Positions 1 to 11,949 of a DNA stretch of 64,000 nt are shown here, in pieces. Origin of the DNA: Tretioscincus oriximinensis (taxonomy: Eukaryota; Chordata; Lepidosauria; Squamata; Gymnophthalmidae); the NCBI GenBank assembly GCA_022410635.1, contig JAJVDF010000456.1:490425-554424 (forward strand), written 5' to 3'. Both the position numbers and the translations under genes were made by a program. Under the pieces are notes generated by a model. It was not told where the DNA came from and did no database searches. It was given only the letters and a program-made list of their open reading frames with translations. Numbering within the stretch: the stretch's first letter is position 1; each line of letters opens with the position of its first letter.

Positions 1-643
1 TTGGATGCGTGGCGTTTTTCATTAATTGGCGGTCTCTTGTTATTATTACCCAGCAATCAGTGCAATTGGATAAACTTCATTAGTACAAATAATAATAGTA
101 AAAAAGGCTTGACCAGCGCCCCTAAAAAGGAATCACTAAAGGAGGAAATAAATAGGCTGCTGGTTGTTCGCACAATGGAGTCATTGTGTGTAAGGCAAAG
201 CTGGGATCACCTCCCAGTGGCCTCAGGTGAAATCTAATGGAGGCCTATTTGGATCTGGATGGAGTTCATTGGTCACAAGAATGTGTCTTAGATAAACATC
301 TGATCCAACTTAGGTGACTTTCTCTGCTGCTTGTTCTTTGTGATTAACTTCTAATTATTATTACTTAAAAAAACATTTTTAATACATACGGCCACGTTTG
401 GGCCTTCCTGGAATAAGGGCCTTGTTATATTGTCATTTAATGTGGAATCTATAAAAATGGCTGATTTATGGGGCTGGCGCAGCTTTTTCCTATTACTGAA
501 AATGATTGTTTTCTGGTAAATCAGCGAAGTGTGGAACTGGGCTCTGTCCTGCAGAAAAGCGGCCTTTTGAGATGCAACAGTGGATTGTTTAGGCCCCTTT
601 TCAATATTTCCCCTCTGATTTTGTTCCTTGATTACATTCACAG
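1..643 (+). other. MNAT1: 3' part of the MNAT1 intron upstream of the exon at 644
   Basis: AT-rich non-coding sequence that ends in a polypyrimidine-rich stretch and an acceptor (ttacattcacag) just before the exon at 644. I see no recognisable repeat or ORF of note. It is assigned to MNAT1 only because of the exon that follows. Confidence 0.75.
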
Positions 644-769
644 GAGACATCTCACCTGCCAGCCTCGTTTCTGTTAGCCCAGCACAAAGACCGTTCCACG
701 CAGCTAGAATTGCAGCTGGAGATTCCAAAACCAGTCAAGCCGGTTGCCTTTTCAACTGGTATCAAAATG
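644..769 (+). CDS. MNAT1: MNAT1 (MAT1) third-from-last coding exon
   Basis: This exon encodes 42 codons of MAT1, the ring-finger assembly factor that stabilises CDK7-cyclin H and ties the CDK-activating kinase to TFIIH in the nucleus. The frame reads [20 protein letters not shown], then a stretch containing PKPVKP and ending FSTGIKM. It matches the central/C-terminal part of vertebrate MAT1 (human as I recall it: [20 protein letters not shown]). The exon starts after the acceptor at 642-643 and ends before the donor gtaaga at 770. Both borders are in phase 0, and the next exon begins GQH, as in human. A start at the 'ag' at 674-675 would lose the conserved LPxxxLLAQ residues, so the upstream acceptor is preferred. 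There are no frame breaks. Upstream exons lie outside the window. Confidence 0.95.
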
Positions 770-1694
770 GTAAGACTGAATAGAATGCTGGTTCTATATG
801 GGTGTGTGAGAGAGATTGCTTTTCTAGTATTTCCCACTATCGTCAACTTCTGTTGTTTCCAACTGGAATATTGCATACCGATGTTTGATGTCTGCAGCTA
901 ATAGCCTCTAGTTTAGCTAGAAACAGTCTGCATACCTGGAACAGGACTGTACTGTCTTCAACTTTGCAAAACCAATCGAAAATGATGTAAAAGAAATCAG
1001 CTTGCAGATTTGGATTGGTATCCCTAAATTGAAATCATTAGAAGAGAGAACGTACTAGTGCATCTCACTAAATTAGAATATCATGGAAAAAATAATTTCT
1101 TTCAAACTTGATGATTGTATGCTTCCACTGAAGATGTTAGCAGAAGAACAGTTCTGTACAGAGTGGAGGCAGTCTTTTTTATTGTTTGTGCCCATCTTTT
1201 CATTAATCATTGTTATTATTGTAAATCCATCAAGCATAGCATCTGCCGTGAACACAAACAAATTAAATAACTCTAAGAAAATCATTAATATTATCCCAAC
1301 CTATACCCACCATTCACCCCAGCCCACCCTCTATCCTCTCCTGATTGCAGAACAAAACCATTATGAAAATAAATATTCCAGCAACACTTTCATATTTTTA
1401 TACAATTGTTCTGTGTGGGCTAAATCTTTATCCATACTTGGTAAAACTTTCCACTTGTTCTTTACTGTATCTTTAGCAAACACGTTATCCTCCACTCCTT
1501 CACAGTGTCAAACTTCAGCTGATGCATGATATATAGATGTACCGAACCAATCTTCTTTATTTTTCCATTTTAATGTAATTACTGACGTAGCTGTTCTCAA
1601 GAGTTCTTCAAGTAATGATAGAAGGCAGTCATTGGGTATTTGGGACTCAAATTGTATATGGCTTAATAAGTCAATGCTAAACATTAGAATTGTG

Positions 1695-1850
1695 CTCTAA
1701 AACCAATAGGAAGCCAATGCAGTACTTTATAGATAAGAGCAATGTGACTATGACTGGAAAAGCCAGTCTCAATCCTAACAGGGTAGCTCCATGTACAATG
1801 CATTACAATAATCTAACCTAGAGATGGGTAGCCCTCTACCTCAGATGCTA
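1695..1850 (-). mobile_element. L2-like LINE fragment
   Basis: The + strand text 'ggaagccaatgcagtactttat...catgtacaatgcattacaataatctaacc' is a diverged antisense copy of the RT C-terminal/3' region seen better preserved at 24300-24470 ('ggtagccagtgcagttctttgag...gtagagtgcattgcagtaacc'). It is a 5'-truncated, ORF-dead LINE relic. Confidence 0.6.
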
Positions 1851-2124
1851 AAGATAAGCTTGATCATGGCATCCAGCTAAAATGAAAGTAATGAAAAAGG
1901 ATTTGTGCTGATCAAAGGTGGGGTGAGTATCAATTAGTAAGTTCAGATGGCAGTAAGGAGTACTGGGACAGCCAAGTCCATGGACAATGTAGGGATACAA
2001 ACAAGGGTATCCTAAGAATTCTGAATGCTGGCTTGAATTTCCTAAAAAGAAAGTAGAATATAAATACATAAGGTGGGAATCTTAGGAAATTTCACATATA
2101 GACCCACCCACACTGGGCATCTGA

Positions 2125-2600
2125 CTTCTGGCCCTGCCCCTTGAAAGATGTTGTTCCCGGTACTAGAACTGGAAATGATATCTTTCAAGACTCCTGGAAC
2201 TATGGCATAGTGGGAATCGTCCAAGAATCTTGCAAGCATAAGCAACTAGCATTTTGTCAGATTGTCCACATTCATGCAAAGCATGAATTCTCGTGCAGCA
2301 ATGTATGGTGGGGTGCTGGGGCCAGAAGTGACATTATTGTGATGTCACTTCCAGCCCCTGCTTCCAGAAAGGCCCTCCCAGATGGCAGAAGTGACACTGC
2401 AATGATGTCACTTCTGGTCTTAATTTCTGGGAATGGTGCCCAGAGTGACATCATTTTCACTTCTGCTCCCAGAAGTGACATCACAACATTTCCCTTTGTG
2501 TGCTGATAAAACTCAAGTGCTCAAGATTTGCAAGACCTCCCGCTGCAAGATTTCCCACCAATAACTCCCAGCAATGAAACACCGGAAATGACATCTTGAA
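2125..2600. mobile_element. TGACATCA-rich interspersed element, copy 1 (rearranged)
   Basis: Dense runs of 'agtgacatca', 'gatgtcacttc' and 'ccagaagtgacatcac' alternate in both orientations with 'tggccc/cttctgg' words. The same vocabulary recurs at 11950-12282, 12580-12725, 19958-20302 and 48249-48345. This copy looks duplicated internally and has no clean termini. The short ORFs across it are low-complexity translations and not genes. Confidence 0.6.
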
Positions 2601-4006
2601 AGTTGTCATTTTCTGTCCCACACCAAAAACTGGTGTGCACAATATGCGAATTGGTGTACGTGCCTCATCCTGCGTACCTGATACAAGAATGACCCGGGTG
2701 GTTACCTGAACACTAGTTGCGTATGCTTGCTGGGACTGCAGTCTAGCTTCCTTCTTAGTTACTAACCATAACGAATAACTCTCATCTGGATAATAAATCA
2801 TTCTGCTGCATTATTTGAACTGCTTTGCGATTATTATTTTTAACATAAAAGGAGAAACAAGCTGGTTATACGCAGCAATGAAACATGCTTCGCTCTCGTG
2901 TTGGTGTTCAAAGGCTTGTCTTGCTGGTTGTTACATATTTTTGTTGGTACCCTGTAGCAAAATGCTTTGTAAGAAGATAATTACTTAATTCTTCAAATAT
3001 CCCGATGCCAGTTAGAACGGTGTTATCTAGGATGTTGATCTTGTAAAATTTCCTGAGTTCCTGCTTGGGATTCAACTTCAGATGGTTGCCAAGTTAAGTA
3101 ACCTAGGAGCTTATTCTGTAGCCAGAGCCTTGAATCAGCAATTGGGAATTTAGTGACCCAGCCCAGTTAAGGTAAATGGATCTTTTGCTTGGACTTCTGT
3201 CTACTGCCAACCTCTGGTCCCCCCCTTCCCCCCCCGTTCTGCATTGTGATTACATTTGCATATCTGGCAAGTGTAGGATTTTCTGTTATTTTTGGCAGTG
3301 CTTTTNTTTGCTTGTTCAGAAAAATGGCTTCTCTGCAGGAAATAAATATTATTTACTGTGTTGTTAATTACGTTTGGCTTGATTTCCTTGTTTTTTTTTA
3401 ACCCAACTTCTAATGATTCTGAAGATTCATCCACTGCAGAGGATGCTGCCTCCTTTGGATAGTCCCTAAGGTTCTTTGCTAGATGTTCTGGTCCCAGACT
3501 TACAAGGCTATTTTTTTCAAATCTGCTTTTAGTGTGTTCGTTTAATATCTTGTGATCTGCTCTGTGACCTTTAGGTATAAAATAAAAATGCATTCAAACA
3601 AAATCAGGAGATACTTTTGAGGCAGTCCAACAGCACTCTTCTGAAATCATTTGCAGTAGCTCTGGGGGACGGGGGACGGGACCTATTTTCCCTGCCCTCT
3701 GGAAAGACATTCAAGTGCATGGAGTTTTGTTGGAAGGAACCTGGAATATCTCAAGCCAGACCAGACACAAAGCCTGGAGCATTTTTAATTTTTTTTATTT
3801 GAAAACAATTGATATAACAAAAGACTGTTCAGCTAGATTAGAGAAACTTTAGCTTTCTGCACAGAGGAAAAACTCAAGTAGAAACACGTTTGGCTGCTTT
3901 ATGAGAAGTTTGAAGTCTGGAATATTTTCTTTCTTCCGTTTTCTTTTTGTCGTTTGAAGTTGTGAGCCAGACAGAGTCTGTTGGAAAGTAGCCTGTCATT
4001 GGATCA

Positions 4007-4038
4007 TGTGTATGTGTGTGTGTATGTGTGTGTGTGTA
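4007..4038. repeat. (TG)n microsatellite
   Basis: An interrupted TG dinucleotide tract with two TATG interruptions. Confidence 0.9.
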
Positions 4039-4870
4039 GTCGCCAGCTAATGTGTAAGATCTTTTAATTAGTTTGGGGATTAGTGTGTAGCGGTTGATCT
4101 ATCAAAATGTTTCAATCTTTGCCATATAGTATTAAGTTTGACTTTATTTTCCTGTGGTCTCCCATTTTTGGGTAAAAAGCGTGCGCAAAAGCTATCTTGA
4201 AGAATACTGACTTGCTGCTTTTTATACAAAAAGAACCAAGTCAATATTCTCAAGATGAAATGTGGAAAATTGCTGTGGAATGCTCAACTAGTGGTCTGCT
4301 TTTATGCATGCTTATGAGTAAGTCATATGAACTGTATTTCCCACTACAAGTTTTAAATCCCCCCCTTTTTTTTTAACAAAAACGAGGCAACACATTCGCA
4401 AATGTGTCCCTATTTGCCTCCAATCTTTCTCGCTGTTCCCTCTCTGTCCTCAACACATCCTGGCATTCTCATGACATCACAAGCCCCAGAAATCATTGCT
4501 GTGCTTGCTTGACTACAATCCTTAGCAATTTCTGCGAGCCTGCATATAATTCCCAGGCATTCTCTGCTAGCCACGAGACAATGAGCATTTTACAATATAC
4601 ATATTTAAGATCCAGAGGAAGCTTTCCTTTGGACTTTACAAAACGCAGTGGCTATTTACTCCGCAGCAAAGACATTTAGAGTGAACGGAATGCTAGACTT
4701 GTGTGGTTCCATGGGGTGGACAGAAGGTAGAATAGCTTGCAAAATGCAGGAAATCAAGGATTAAATAAGAATGAGGGCTGTAGAAATTGCAGCTGCTCTT
4801 GAACTTTCTGTCTGTGACCAGAACCCAGACAGGTTGCACAGGGTCTTCTAATGCTATATAATCTAGAGGC

Positions 4871-4924
4871 ATTTTTTTATTTATTTGTACTTATATCCCA
4901 CTTTATACCTGAAGGTCTCAGGCT
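4871..4924 (-). mobile_element. L2-like 3' tail
   Basis: 'tttatttatttgtacttatatcccactttatacctgaaggtctcagg' is the antisense of the common L2-like end (ctgagacctt...gtataaataaataaa) found intact at 11140-11200 and 53140-53200. Confidence 0.6.
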
Positions 4925-5880
4925 AGTGTAGTGTATATATGTTTTCATTGATTATTTATTACATTATGTGTGTTATGTACACCTAATGTGTATTATAATT
5001 CAATTTCAGTTACGTTTGCAAACNAAATTTGCAGTTACTATTCACAAATATAAAGTCATATAATTGCCCTGTAACCCCTCCTCATGGGGAGGGGAGATAG
5101 GCTGTGGGTGGGTGTTAAACAATATACATATTGTTACTGATTTTGCATTTAGAAATGCTGGAGATACGCTNGTATTTGGTAATAGTGTCTGTCTGGGGTT
5201 CTGTGAACATCACCTCTTGTACTTTAGAGGCAAAAATAATAATCGAGGTAAAAGAGAGGTGGTTGGTGGAAGCAGACTCTTATCAAAAATGGCATACGGC
5301 ATAGTGGATTCTGATTGGATCAGCTGGACTTCAAAAATGTATATGAGAAGTGAACCTGCCCAGGTTCATTGTTCTGGACAAGAATAAAGTGTGCTATACA
5401 GTTCATGAATAAAGTCACCAATCTTCTGCTATAGCTGAAATTTTAGTGCTGAACCAGCACATCAAAATAGGTTGATTCCTCTGCTCTTTCCACTGTTTGC
5501 TTTAGAAAGATCACGTTTTAATCACATGGAAATACTTCACACTTCAGATCACTGCTTCCTTCCTACATGCTTTGCATCTGGACAGCATTTTGAAAAGATT
5601 AAGTTTAATAAAACTCTAAATACAAGTCTTATGTAGTAAACTTTGCTAGTACACTTTTCACAATGAAATACCCTTGGAAAGTGATTTGAATGGCATATTT
5701 AATGACCAGAAATGTCTAGTCTTCAGGGCAGATGCTTCCTGGAATCATTGGTAAATAAGAATATTTTTTTGTTCTCCCAAGTACTCAGAGAGATATGAAA
5801 AATAACTAGGAGTAAGCTGCAGAGCAAATAAATCCCATCCTCAGGAATAAAGAGTTAATCCAGACCACAAATGTTTTCCT

Positions 5881-5918
5881 TGCCTTCCTTCCTTCCTTCC
5901 TTTCCTTCCTTCTTTCCT
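5881..5918. repeat. (CTTC/CCTT)n pyrimidine repeat
   Basis: An imperfect CCTT/CTTTCC tract within otherwise unique intron sequence. Confidence 0.85.
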
Positions 5919-6379
5919 CACTCCTTTTTCAGATGTCACAAATGTTATGTCCCTACTACATGAGGGTATTAATTTCTCTGTCAAGTATTGATCATCGTAT
6001 ACAAAATTGCAAAGTTTTTAGCTGTACCGCTTTTAGGTGTTCTTATTTTGTTTGCAGCTTTGGATCTGGAAGAGATGAATTTTTATGAGGTACATCTTAT
6101 AATGCCTGCAGCATTATACTTTTTCACATCCATTAATGCTGCAAACCCGTAGCCTAGTTTTTATGTGGTCACCCTAACTATGAACTGACCCGAGAGCCTT
6201 AGGTACAGGGCAGGACATAAAAAGAAATAAATAGATCTCAAAACAAGTGTGATTGTGATACATTTTAACAGTTGAGAGGTTGTGATGCAATTGAGGGCTG
6301 AAGAAGAGCATTTCTTAAAATATATTTCTCTGAGGATTCATATAGACTTACCTTTGCATTAAGATACCAAGGAGATCTT

Positions 6380-6850
6380 AATGCAAGGCACGTAGGAGAG
6401 CCTTCTCTGTCTTGCCTCCCCCACACTGGAACAGCCTCCCTCTAGAATAGGCTGACCAGATGATCCTTTTGGGGGGCATTGAAAACCCGGTTTTGGGGCG
6501 CCTCTCAGTTTTTTCTGAGGAAAATTTTTCAAAAAAATATTTTTTTTGGTTTTTTATTTTTATTTTCCTCAGAAAAAAACAGGAGGCACCCCCAAAACAG
6601 GTATTCAAACCCCCCCCCCCCCATAAAAGGGTCATCTGGTCAGCCTACTTTAGAAGCTCACCAGATACCTACATTGTATGGTTTTCATCACCTGGTAAAA
6701 ACTTACCTCTTTTGACTCTTAAATAGTTCCCTTTGCATTCTGTCCTTCCAGGGTGGATGGACGAGTTGGCGGGAGGGTATGGCTCTTTTAGAGTACTTTA
6801 TTAATGTGTATTTTATGTTGTTGATGTGTGACCAAAATATAGGTGCTAGC
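6380..6850 (+). mobile_element. L2-like LINE 3' region, split by a MITE
   Basis: The phrases 'gagagccttctctgt...ctggaacagcctccc' before the insertion, and 'agatacctacattgtatggttttcatcacctggtaaaaacttacctctttt' with 'ttatgttgttgatgtg' after it, are the sense 3' region of the L2-like LINE that recurs at 52300-53200. The MITE at 6450-6645 interrupts it, so the LINE is older. Confidence 0.6.
6450..6645. mobile_element. TA-flanked foldback MITE 'A', copy 1
   Basis: A 196-bp inverted repeat bounded by TA on both sides (6448-6449 and 6646-6647). Its termini are GGCTGACCAGATGATCC and the inverse GGGTCATCTGGTCAGCC. Subterminal sequence is also mirrored ('aaaacccggttttggggcgcc...tttttctgagg' against 'cctcagaaaaa...ggcacccccaaaac'). 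Further copies are at 14603-14793 and 56525-56714. A TA target duplication and full palindromy suggest a non-autonomous Tc1/mariner-type element. Six-frame ORFs inside are an artefact of homopolymers. Confidence 0.8.
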
Positions 6851-7582
6851 ATGTCACAGAAAAAGGTTTTTTAAAAAACCCAAAGAAACTGCTCACTGTA
6901 ATGAAGAAGACCTTCCTTTAATGGTTTTCAGGACGATGTTTGCTCAGGTGTTCAGAGGAGGGAAAGAGATTATTGTTCCATGCTGCCATTATCAGAACAT
7001 CAAAAGCTGACATACTCTATTTGCATCCAGGAGAAATCTAACATCAAAACGACAAAAAAAACCACCCCATGTTGGTTTCCGAGGAAAGAAAACAGCTTTG
7101 CTTTGTTTAAAGAATAAAAATCTTCCGCCATTAAAATATTTCAGTGGTTTATCTTTATTTTTTCAGTTCTTTTTCTGCTAATGCAATTAACTCGGAGATT
7201 CTAAATAACTGAGAATTCCATCACGGTCACTCTGCAAACAGAACTTTTGTCTTTTGGATGGAAAGAAATACGTCTACTTTTTTGCATTTGGGGCAAAGTT
7301 GCCCTTGGCCAATTTAGTGGTTATCCCGAGATTCTGATCTTTCTTGGAATGAATATGTGGTTTGGAAGCAGAAATGTAGAAAGGAACGATTAGCATGGAA
7401 AAAAAAGTGTGGGAAAATCTAATAGCAACTTAGGTCAAAAGTTGAATAAATGTGGAGGGAGGGGGGAAAAAATGAGAAACATGTTTTTTGGTCCTATTTT
7501 AGGCCAATGCTTGGCTATTCTAGCACAAACAGGGGACCTGCCATTCAGCTTATATTCGAAAGAAGACTTTTAAGATTATTTA

Positions 7583-7617
7583 TGTGTATATATGTATGTA
7601 TATACTGTATATATGCA
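7583..7617. repeat. (TATG/TA)n simple repeat
   Basis: 'tgtgtatatatgtatgtatatactgtatatatgcag' is an AT-rich simple repeat. Confidence 0.7.
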
Positions 7618-7937
7618 GTGATGACCTAAATNAAGGACACTTTTTGAATGTTTTGCAACCTTGAATACTTATACAAAATGTTACACTTCCCACAGTGTAA
7701 TGATTTATATATTAAATTAAATGTAATTTAATGCTGAAGGGAAATGTTTGTGTCAACAGCTGACCATGCCATCCATTGGCTGCCTTTTCCCTGGAGGCTG
7801 TTCTCTCATATCATGTTGGGAAACGTCCGGGCAGCTTATGGCGTCGCCAAGTTCAACGTTCCAAGGCCTGTCATTGGTCCATAAAGACCAATGACAGACC
7901 CCGGAACCTTGGATTCAGTGATGCAAGTCTTAATTGC

Positions 7938-8265
7938 AGACATGGATAGCTCAGTCACTAAGGAATCCATTTCTCATCTGGGAGATCGGGTTTCGAAGCC
8001 CTGTCTTGGATGTGGGGAGGGGTGAGCACCTTCCACTAGCCTGTAGCTCTAGCCAACCCAGCTATTCGAAATCATAAATTGCAAGAAATTGCAACTGACC
8101 TCAAGTAGATACATGGNAACCATCAGAGCCTGGTGGGGAAGATAGAATGTCANCCTTCGGGCAAAAATATCGTTATAAGCCGCTTTGAGTCCCTTGAAAG
8201 GTGAGAAAAGCGGGGTATAAGAACCCAGAGTCGTCGTCGTCTTCTCCTTCTTCTTCACAACAGCT
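7938..8265 (+). mobile_element. tRNA-headed SINE, near full length
   Basis: The tRNA-like head has an A-box-like 'tagctcagtcacta' and a B-box-like 'gggtttcgaagccc'. A body follows ('ggggtgagcaccttccactagcc...agctattcgaaatc...gcaagaaattgcaact'), then a LINE-type tail 'aagccgctttgagtccctt...gagaaaagcggggtataag' and a (GTC/TTC)n microsatellite. It is the reference copy for the many fragments labelled SINE-1 in this list. The head suggests RNA polymerase III transcription. Confidence 0.8.
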
Positions 8266-8914
8266 CTTGTGCAGTTTTCCCCGCACTTTTCCCTTTTATT
8301 TCCTGGTAGCATAAACAAAGCGTTCATACTCCTGATGCATTCACATTCCCACCAACCTCTCTTGGATATGCTGCATACAACAGAACAGATTCATATAACA
8401 TAACAATCCTAGATCTCTACTTGGTTGCTACTACTTTTCCTTGGTGACACTGTTTTATTTATTTTTACTATAAATAGCACTAAACAAAATACAAACAAAC
8501 AATAAACAATACACATAAACATTCAATCGTTATTGTAACCTACTTTATTCTGCAAAAGAAACAGCTAAACTGACCTTTCTCACCTTTGAACATGATCTTT
8601 CCCACCTGCTTATAAATGACAACTGCTCATTGGTCCTCAGAATGATGATTCCGATACATTGGTAGCAGCAGTTGTTACTACAATTAGCTTCCTGATTCTT
8701 ACACGTCTGTGCTTCTTTGTCTTACTGAAAGTACCATAACGTTCCTTGTAATGTGAATATTTCACTTTTATTTATTGTGATTAATTCAGCATTAAATTTC
8801 CTTTAATTTGGTATATAAATCAGTGCACTGCATTAATTGGAACATTTTTATAAGCATTCATAATCGCAAAACATGAAAATTGCAAATAGTGTCCACAATT
8901 GTGGCCACCACTAT

Positions 8915-8968
8915 GTGTTTATATGTGTGTGTGTGCGTTTATATGTTTGTGCATACATATATATACAG
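8915..8968. repeat. (TG)n/(TA)n simple repeat
   Basis: 'tttatatgtgtgtgtgtgcgtttatatg...catacatatatatac' alternates purine and pyrimidine. It also creates short spurious ORFs. Confidence 0.75.
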
Positions 8969-9240
8969 TTTTAATCATTCTGTTTTCTACTCAGGAGCTA
9001 AAAAAATACCTGATACCAGGGCCGTATTTAGGCAAAATATCGATACCAGGGATAAAGTACATATATAGATACTGTAGTACTAAGAAGATATTAATATTTT
9101 TATTGCTTTTATATTATTATAAAGCCCAAATTGGCTGTGGGAAGAGGGGAGTAAAATATAATAAATAAATAAACAAAGTAAAGAAATAAGTAAGTAAATT
9201 GGCAGCCCATTTGCATGCCAATTTTATTGTGACCCACGTT

Positions 9241-9402
9241 GGCCCTGTCGCCACTGAGCGTTATTCTGGGTTATAACTCGGTACACAGCTTGGTCATCCA
9301 CATGCCAGTGTATGTGGGCCTGTCATAGCCTACACTAGCATGTAGATGGCAGGCTGCTATTCTGAGATATAGGTCAATCTAAGGCTCAGTGGGGACAGGA
9401 CC
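9241..9402. mobile_element. Palindromic MITE 'B', copy 1
   Basis: A 162-bp element with inverted ends GGCCCTGTCGCCACTGAGC and GCTCAGTGGGGACAGGACC. The inner halves are also inverted (catccacatgccagtgtatg against cactagcatgtagatgg). The candidate target duplication is GTT on both sides, possibly CGTTG with end ambiguity. Other copies or parts lie at 25200-25490, 33130-33230, 46612-46784, 52891-53052 and 62875-63058. Confidence 0.75.
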
Positions 9403-10679
9403 GTTGAGTCTTTAAGAATAGGGTTAATGAAAATGACCTTACATTCAATCATCCTATCACCCAAGACTAAATGCTTGATTAGTAAATGGTATAATTACAT
9501 TATAAATATGCTAGCAGAGATCTCGGGTCTTGGGCAAAGGTACATAATTATGCGGGGCTGTACGAGATTCTCTTTCAAGTTCAACTCTGGTCTAACTAAC
9601 TTGCCTCATCGTTTTTTTGTGAAGATAAAATGGGAGGAGGAGAATATTACGCATTTGGCTTCAGGTTTTATTTTTATTTTAAAAAAGCAGTGTACAGTCA
9701 GAGTTGGACCTGGACAATGTTTGAATAGGAGATTTCAAACTTTTAGATTAGAATGGGAGATTGAAAAACAAAATGACATTTCTGTGTCGTCACCAGGTGT
9801 CACGCTAGAGGAAATCTTTAGCTTTTTCTCATTATATCTTTTTAAAGTTTGTTTATTATCATTTGTTTAAAAATTTTCAGACAAGTTTCAGACAGTATTA
9901 TTATTTTTTAGTTGCATTAATCATTTNTTAGGTTATGATGCTATTATTAGGCCCTCTTAAAGCTTTGGAAATGCTTAGTATGTTGCCAATCTGAAAAAGG
10001 GAGGTGCTCCCCCTAGTGACAAATCAAGGTACAGCTTCTTGGTTGAAATACAATAAGTGTATTGTAATACTAGGGAATATGTTTCTTTTTAATNTTTTCG
10101 TAAAATATTATCCGTAAAAATATTTTCGAAAGACATTTCTAAGGTAAGGAAAGATGGTGTGTAGAAGTGATTTCTGTTTTGAAAGGTGGGATCCTAAACA
10201 GTCATAATATTGTGGAATAAAAGAGTCCTTGATTCAAAAAAAAAAGAAAAGAAAAACTCATTGATTTAATTGAGTGGTATATTCATGACACTTTGTGAGA
10301 AGGGTAAGAAAAATCCTTTTGTAATATTACAGTTCAGTTGGCAGGACAATGTAGTGATGCTTTTGGGGGGAATGGTGAAAATGGTTTTCTCTTCATTATT
10401 AGTTGGTGAATATAAGATTATGAAGGCGATGTGTTTGGTATTTCAGATCTCACCTATTTATCATTTGTTTGATTCTCTTGAAATTCATAGTGAAAAGTGG
10501 ACAGGAAAACGAAGTTGTCCACGTTCAAAAAGAAAAGCAGTTATAGAGAAAATGTTGACACAGCTGAGATAGTAGCTATTTTTCAATTAATAAAGAATTC
10601 AAGGCAATAAACTGTTCCGTATTACTAAGGATCTATGAGGCTGCTGTGATTTACTCACTTACTAGCGTAAAGCCTAAAA

Positions 10680-11212
10680 ATGAAGGGGTGGGTTCAGCCT
10701 TTGGTTGCTTCCATTGCGTTGGAACGGGTGGTGGCAGCTCCCACGGCAGCCACCTGGCACAGCAGCCCCCCTGGTGGATTGTACAGGGTTGAGTCAGCTG
10801 AGATCGCCGCATTGGGTGGCACACTCCTACCTCTGTTGGCTTGCATGGCTTAAGATCTGCAGGGGAGGCCTTCCTGGTTGTACACCCCCCCCCCCCCCCG
10901 GTTTCAACAGCCAGTGGAGTGGGAACCCTGGGCATGTCCTTCTCTGTAGCTATGGAATAGTCTATGGAATAGTCTCCCCCTCGAGATGCACCTGTCATCA
11001 ACATTGTGTTCTTGTAGAAAGTCTTTGAAGACGCACCTCTTAAACCTGGCCTTTGGTTGAAGAAATGCTGTTTTTTTTACCCTCTACCTTTAGATATTGT
11101 TTATTACTGTTTTAAAATGTTAATTTTGTACTGTTTTTATTGTTGGCCATCCTGAGACCTTTGAGTATGGGTAGGGTGTAAGTATAAATAAATAAGTAAA
11201 TAAATGTTGGGA
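10680..11212 (+). mobile_element. L2-like LINE 3' end
   Basis: The sense 3' region carries 'cttaagatctgcaggggaggccttcctgg' and 'aagacgcacctcttaaacctggcc'. A terminal 'atcctgagacctttgagtatgggtagggtgtaagtataaataaataag' tail follows. The encoded RT C-terminus is frame-broken. A poly-C run lies at about 10885. Confidence 0.7.
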
Positions 11213-11304
11213 GGGGGCGGACTTTTTTCATTCTGTCCAGTCACCTCTGTTGGAGATGAGAGACAGGGTTTTGGTGCAGTTGCGTCTCGTAACAAGCCCT
11301 TATA

Positions 11305-11441
11305 CAGATGAAACCCCGTTCTAATGAACACCAAGGGGTCAGGTGAATTTGTTTGTTATAAGTACCTACAGTACTTTCAGATTTGTTTGTTATACAGCAA
11401 ATTTTGTTATATCAGGGTTAATTATAACAGGGTTTCACCTA
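11305..11441. mobile_element. Short pogo/Tigger-like MITE
   Basis: A 137-bp element flanked by TA (11303-11304 and 11442-11443). The left end is CAGATGAAACCCCGTT and the inverse of the right end is TAGGTGAAACCCTGTT. Inside are several 'gttata/tataac' words. The termini resemble those of the larger element at 42247-43276 in layout and partly in sequence (AAACCCCGTT). Confidence 0.6.
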
Positions 11442-11949
11442 TATTGAATTAACTAGGTTTGTACAATGCATTCAGTAAAAGCGCTGCACAAAATGTATTC
11501 CATTTAAAACTATACATTTATTAAGCTTTCTATGACCTGCACCACAGTTTAACGAAAGTGATATTTACTAGAGTAGTGGGTTAAACCTGCATGGATGAAG
11601 CAGACAACCGTTGTACAATAACGCCCCTTCGTTCCCTTTCACAATAAATCTTGGGGGAATATTCGTCTGAAGGGCAGGATGCCAGAAAGAACAGGTTCAA
11701 CTTGTCTGCAAGGATTTACACCCCAGGAGTACGCGCAACTGTGCTTCCAGAGGTCACTGTGAAGGTCACAGAGCTAAATTTGCATTACTGAATGAGAGCT
11801 GTTTTATGCCAATTGCGTGGGGGGAGCAGGAGGCTTTAAAAGCTGATGTAAAACACAGCCTGAAAGATGTCAAACTTATTTATTAAGAGAGAAATGCTTG
11901 CAAAAAGTATTTAGGATTTTGAAGGTTTTTTCTTCGTAGCTGTTGAACG

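Noticed and set aside
1083..1529. 148-codon + strand frame
   Set aside because: Starts inside a transposon-like phrase (gtgcatctcactaaattagaa) and reads through AT-rich sequence with no domain.
6378..6726. Frames of 78-88 codons rich in Phe/Lys/Pro
   Set aside because: They arise from homopolymers in the MITE A palindrome.
7850..7915. Hairpin 'ggcctgtcattggtc...gaccaatgacagacc'
   Set aside because: Real 15-bp arms, but isolated, without other element features or copies in the window; not listed as a mobile element.
9427..10572. 147- and 100-codon + strand frames
   Set aside because: AT-rich, with a vague resemblance to LINE protein composition but no motif I can align; no splice or promoter support. 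Left as unassigned intron.
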